64,000 bases of DNA from Flavobacteriales bacterium (GTDB taxonomy: Bacteria > Bacteroidota > Bacteroidia > Flavobacteriales_D > Sanyastnellaceae): assembly GCA_018402085.1 (NCBI GenBank), contig JAGYJM010000001.1:216562-280561 (forward strand), given 5' to 3'. Below, piece by piece: positions 62,385 to 64,000 of this stretch (positions within the stretch are counted from its first letter, which is position 1; the number at the start of each line of letters is the position of its first letter). The translations under genes and the position numbers were made by a program. The notes under the pieces are model-generated. The model did no database searches, was not told the DNA's origin, and worked only from the letters and a program-made list of their open reading frames with translations.

Positions 62385-63678
62385 CAGGTACGGCTTTGTT
62401 TCTGTCTTTGCGCAGGCGCACCCACATGAGGGCGAGGTAGCCAATGCCTCCTCCGGTAATGATCATGAGTGTCTGCGTGAGCCACAACACGTTTGCCACA
62501 GCAAACCCTACGGCACCGGAGTATCCGAGCGCAATGAATCCCAATTTGACCGTCCAGTGAAAAGAGCCAATTCCACCGGGAGCCGGAATGATGATGCCAA
62601 ATCCGCCGGCGACCACAATGAACATGCACTGCAACGGAGTGAGGGTAGAGGTGGCCTCAATGCTCATGTAGATGATGTAAGCCATCAGGTAATAGGCCAC
62701 CCAGATAAAGAGTGTGTGCAAAATGAAGGGCCATTTGCGTTTCATTTTCAATACACTTTTCACACCATCACTGACACCGGCGAGAAAACCTTTGAGTTTT
62801 TGAAAGAGGCTTCCCAGAAAAACAGAACGGCGCATCAGGAATACCCCTGCGACCAAAACACCCAAAAGAACGAGTATCCAGAACCAAAGCCCGGGTCCGC
62901 CATCTTCAGTTTCAGGGTTTCCCTGTCCCATCTCAAGTATTCTGCTGAAGGCATCAAGGTTTGCGAAAACGGCAATGGCCATAAAAATCAGCAGCATGAG
63001 CATATCAATGACCCGCTCGCTGATCACGGTACCGAAAAGCCGGTCTACAGGGATGTCATCTGTTTGATTAAGGGCAGCGCAGCGTGCAACTTCTCCTGAA
63101 CGCGGAACAAAAGTGTTCGCAAAATAAGCAAAGGCGACAGCGTGGATGCTGTTCCATGTGCCGGCTTTGTATCCCATAGGTTCGAGGAGGTACCTCCATC
63201 GAATACCTCGCGAGACGATTGCGAGATAGCCCAGAACGAAGCTGATCACTATACCGGGAATGCTGGCTTTACTCATATCGTTCTTTAACTCCTGCACGCG
63301 GTTGACGCCACTGAGCACAATAGTTGCGCCCTCCGCAGGCGCTTCGTCGAGTTCAATGGAGTAGCTTCCTTCCGGGATGCAGAACTGTGCGGCGTATTCG
63401 AGACTTTCGGCGTTCAATATGCCTTGGTGCACAGCAATGCCGCTTTCATCGATCACCCGGAATTTTTTGCCATTGAGCGGTGGCTTTACGGCTTCAATGA
63501 TCATTTCGGCGTCGCCGTCGCTGCAAGATCCCAGTCCGGAGCCCACCCGAAAAGGCGTCAATTTTTCTTCAAGGGGCAGGGCTCCCTGCGTGATATCGAG
63601 GGTTGCGAGGTAGAAGAGGCCGACACCGATGCCCAGAAAGAGCACATAGGTGAACATATTTCGGATCCGCTTTTTCAA
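62374..63678 (-). CDS. UPF0104/LPG-synthase-TM family membrane protein with N-terminal periplasmic insertion
   Basis: The 434-residue protein has one helix at about 8-26, a hydrophilic segment of about 110 residues (30-140) with Cys52, and then at least seven helices. The family motif is FANTFVPRSGEVARCAAL (about 189-206), followed by VISERVIDMLMLL. The family includes lysylphosphatidylglycerol synthase membrane parts and flippase-like proteins; the catalytic acyltransferase domain is not present here. The soluble segment after helix 1 is an unusual feature for family members. It lies between panD and rfaE2 (6-bp gap to panD). Confidence 0.82.
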   Translation of the reverse strand: MKKRIRNMFTYVLFLGIGVGLFYLATLDITQGALPLEEKLTPFRVGSGLGSCSDGDAEMIIEAVKPPLNGKKFRVIDESGIAVHQGILNAESLEYAAQFCIPEGSYSIELDEAPAEGATIVLSGVNRVQELKNDMSKASIPGIVISFVLGYLAIVSRGIRWRYLLEPMGYKAGTWNSIHAVAFAYFANTFVPRSGEVARCAALNQTDDIPVDRLFGTVISERVIDMLMLLIFMAIAVFANLDAFSRILEMGQGNPETEDGGPGLWFWILVLLGVLVAGVFLMRRSVFLGSLFQKLKGFLAGVSDGVKSVLKMKRKWPFILHTLFIWVAYYLMAYIIYMSIEATSTLTPLQCMFIVVAGGFGIIIPAPGGIGSFHWTVKLGFIALGYSGAVGFAVANVLWLTQTLMIITGGGIGYLALMWVRLRKDRNKAVPDAA

Positions 63679-63684
63679 TCGGGG

Positions 63685-64000
63685 TCAGTTGAGTGCGTTC
63701 GTGGCGGTGTCAGGGAAAACCACTTTCGGTTGAAAGACGCGGGCTTCATCAGGTGTGAGCTGACAATAAGCGATGATAATGACAATATCACCCACTGCTA
63801 CGCGGCGCGCCGCCGGTCCGTTCAGGCAAATCTCACCTGATCCGCGCTTGCCGCGTATGACGTATGTATCGAGGCGTTCACCATTGTTGATATTCACAAT
63901 CTGAACCTTCTCCCCCTCGATCAGATCGGCGGCATCCATCAGGTCTTCGTCAATGGTGACGCTGCCGATGTAATTTAAGTCTGCTTCGGTGACGGTCACA
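63685..64000 (-). CDS. panD: Aspartate 1-decarboxylase, 5' end outside the window
   Basis: The visible 104 residues start inside the gene, which continues beyond base 64000 on the minus strand; about a dozen N-terminal residues are missing. [20 protein letters not shown] contains the Gly-Ser self-cleavage site that generates the pyruvoyl cofactor, and [20 protein letters not shown] and [12 protein letters not shown] are characteristic of PanD. It makes beta-alanine from aspartate for pantothenate and coenzyme A. It is followed by the UPF0104 gene with a 6-bp gap, a common order in Bacteroidota. Confidence 0.95.
   Translation of the reverse strand, partial: VTVTEADLNYIGSVTIDEDLMDAADLIEGEKVQIVNINNGERLDTYVIRGKRGSGEICLNGPAARRVAVGDIVIIIAYCQLTPDEARVFQPKVVFPDTATNALN

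Noticed and set aside
1-64000. Search for tRNA, rRNA, prophage, IS and RAYT transposase genes
   Set aside because: No cloverleaf, rRNA-like segment, integrase or transposase reading frame could be recognised by eye; a tRNAscan or HMM run could still find something small.

Overview
The window looks like chromosome of a member of Bacteroidota, most likely Flavobacteriales (Cryomorphaceae/Schleiferiaceae-like). The evidence is: type IX secretion (T9SS) cargo with both type A and type B C-terminal sorting domains, PorZ and PorP/SprF proteins, an alternative complex III (actABCDEF) fused in order to caa3-type oxidase genes, TAnnTTTG-type -7 promoter boxes, almost no Shine-Dalgarno sequences, and panD followed by a UPF0104 membrane protein. 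No rRNA, tRNA, CRISPR array, prophage or insertion sequence was recognised. The content is mostly core and housekeeping, with several secreted-protein loci.

Layout. 1-4854: the 3' end of an Ig-like domain protein, then a large secreted type B T9SS protein. 4844-13154: KtrA/TrkA-type potassium regulator, kynureninase, HemL, a UbiA-like membrane protein, an exported hypothetical protein and glycine dehydrogenase GcvP. 13431-19652: three consecutive secreted paralogues (jelly-roll domain plus type A sorting domain), each followed by a strong intrinsic terminator. 19718-27015: a tightly packed rightward run (GH3-like protein, DUF1573/vWA protein, uridine kinase, ArsC/Spx-like protein, EamA transporter, LolD/FtsX-type ABC pair, DUF3299-like protein). 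27065-31513: TrhO, a 64-residue protein, QueG, RuvB and a barrel-like exported protein. 31562-43414: a leftward respiratory operon, actABCDEF-ctaC-ctaD, which would pass electrons from menaquinol through ACIII to a heme-copper oxidase. 43658-44266: SPOR-domain protein. 44481-49218: leftward rimP-nusA-infB operon with an attenuator-like hairpin in its leader. 49448-54585: MORN-repeat protein, AlbA_2-domain protein, PorZ and a small conserved protein. 54586-57144: a subtilase with a dockerin-like C-terminus. 57318-61859: a four-gene translationally coupled operon encoding surface proteins plus PorP/SprF and an OmpA-family protein. 61884-64000: RfaE2, UPF0104 protein and the start-truncated PanD.

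The most unusual signal is not a gene. Thirteen short elements of one design, CATC followed by a perfect 6-bp inverted repeat closing a four-base T-rich loop, are scattered about one per 5 kb in both orientations, between and inside genes. The stems differ in sequence but always pair and always begin with C, while the CATC flank stays constant. This is a REP-like family with no transposase in view. Other notable signals are the hairpin in the rimP-nusA-infB leader, several genes whose -7 box lies only 4-7 nt before the ATG (possible leaderless transcripts), a large coiled-coil/His-rich insertion in the CuA domain of oxidase subunit II, and a six-heme ActA.
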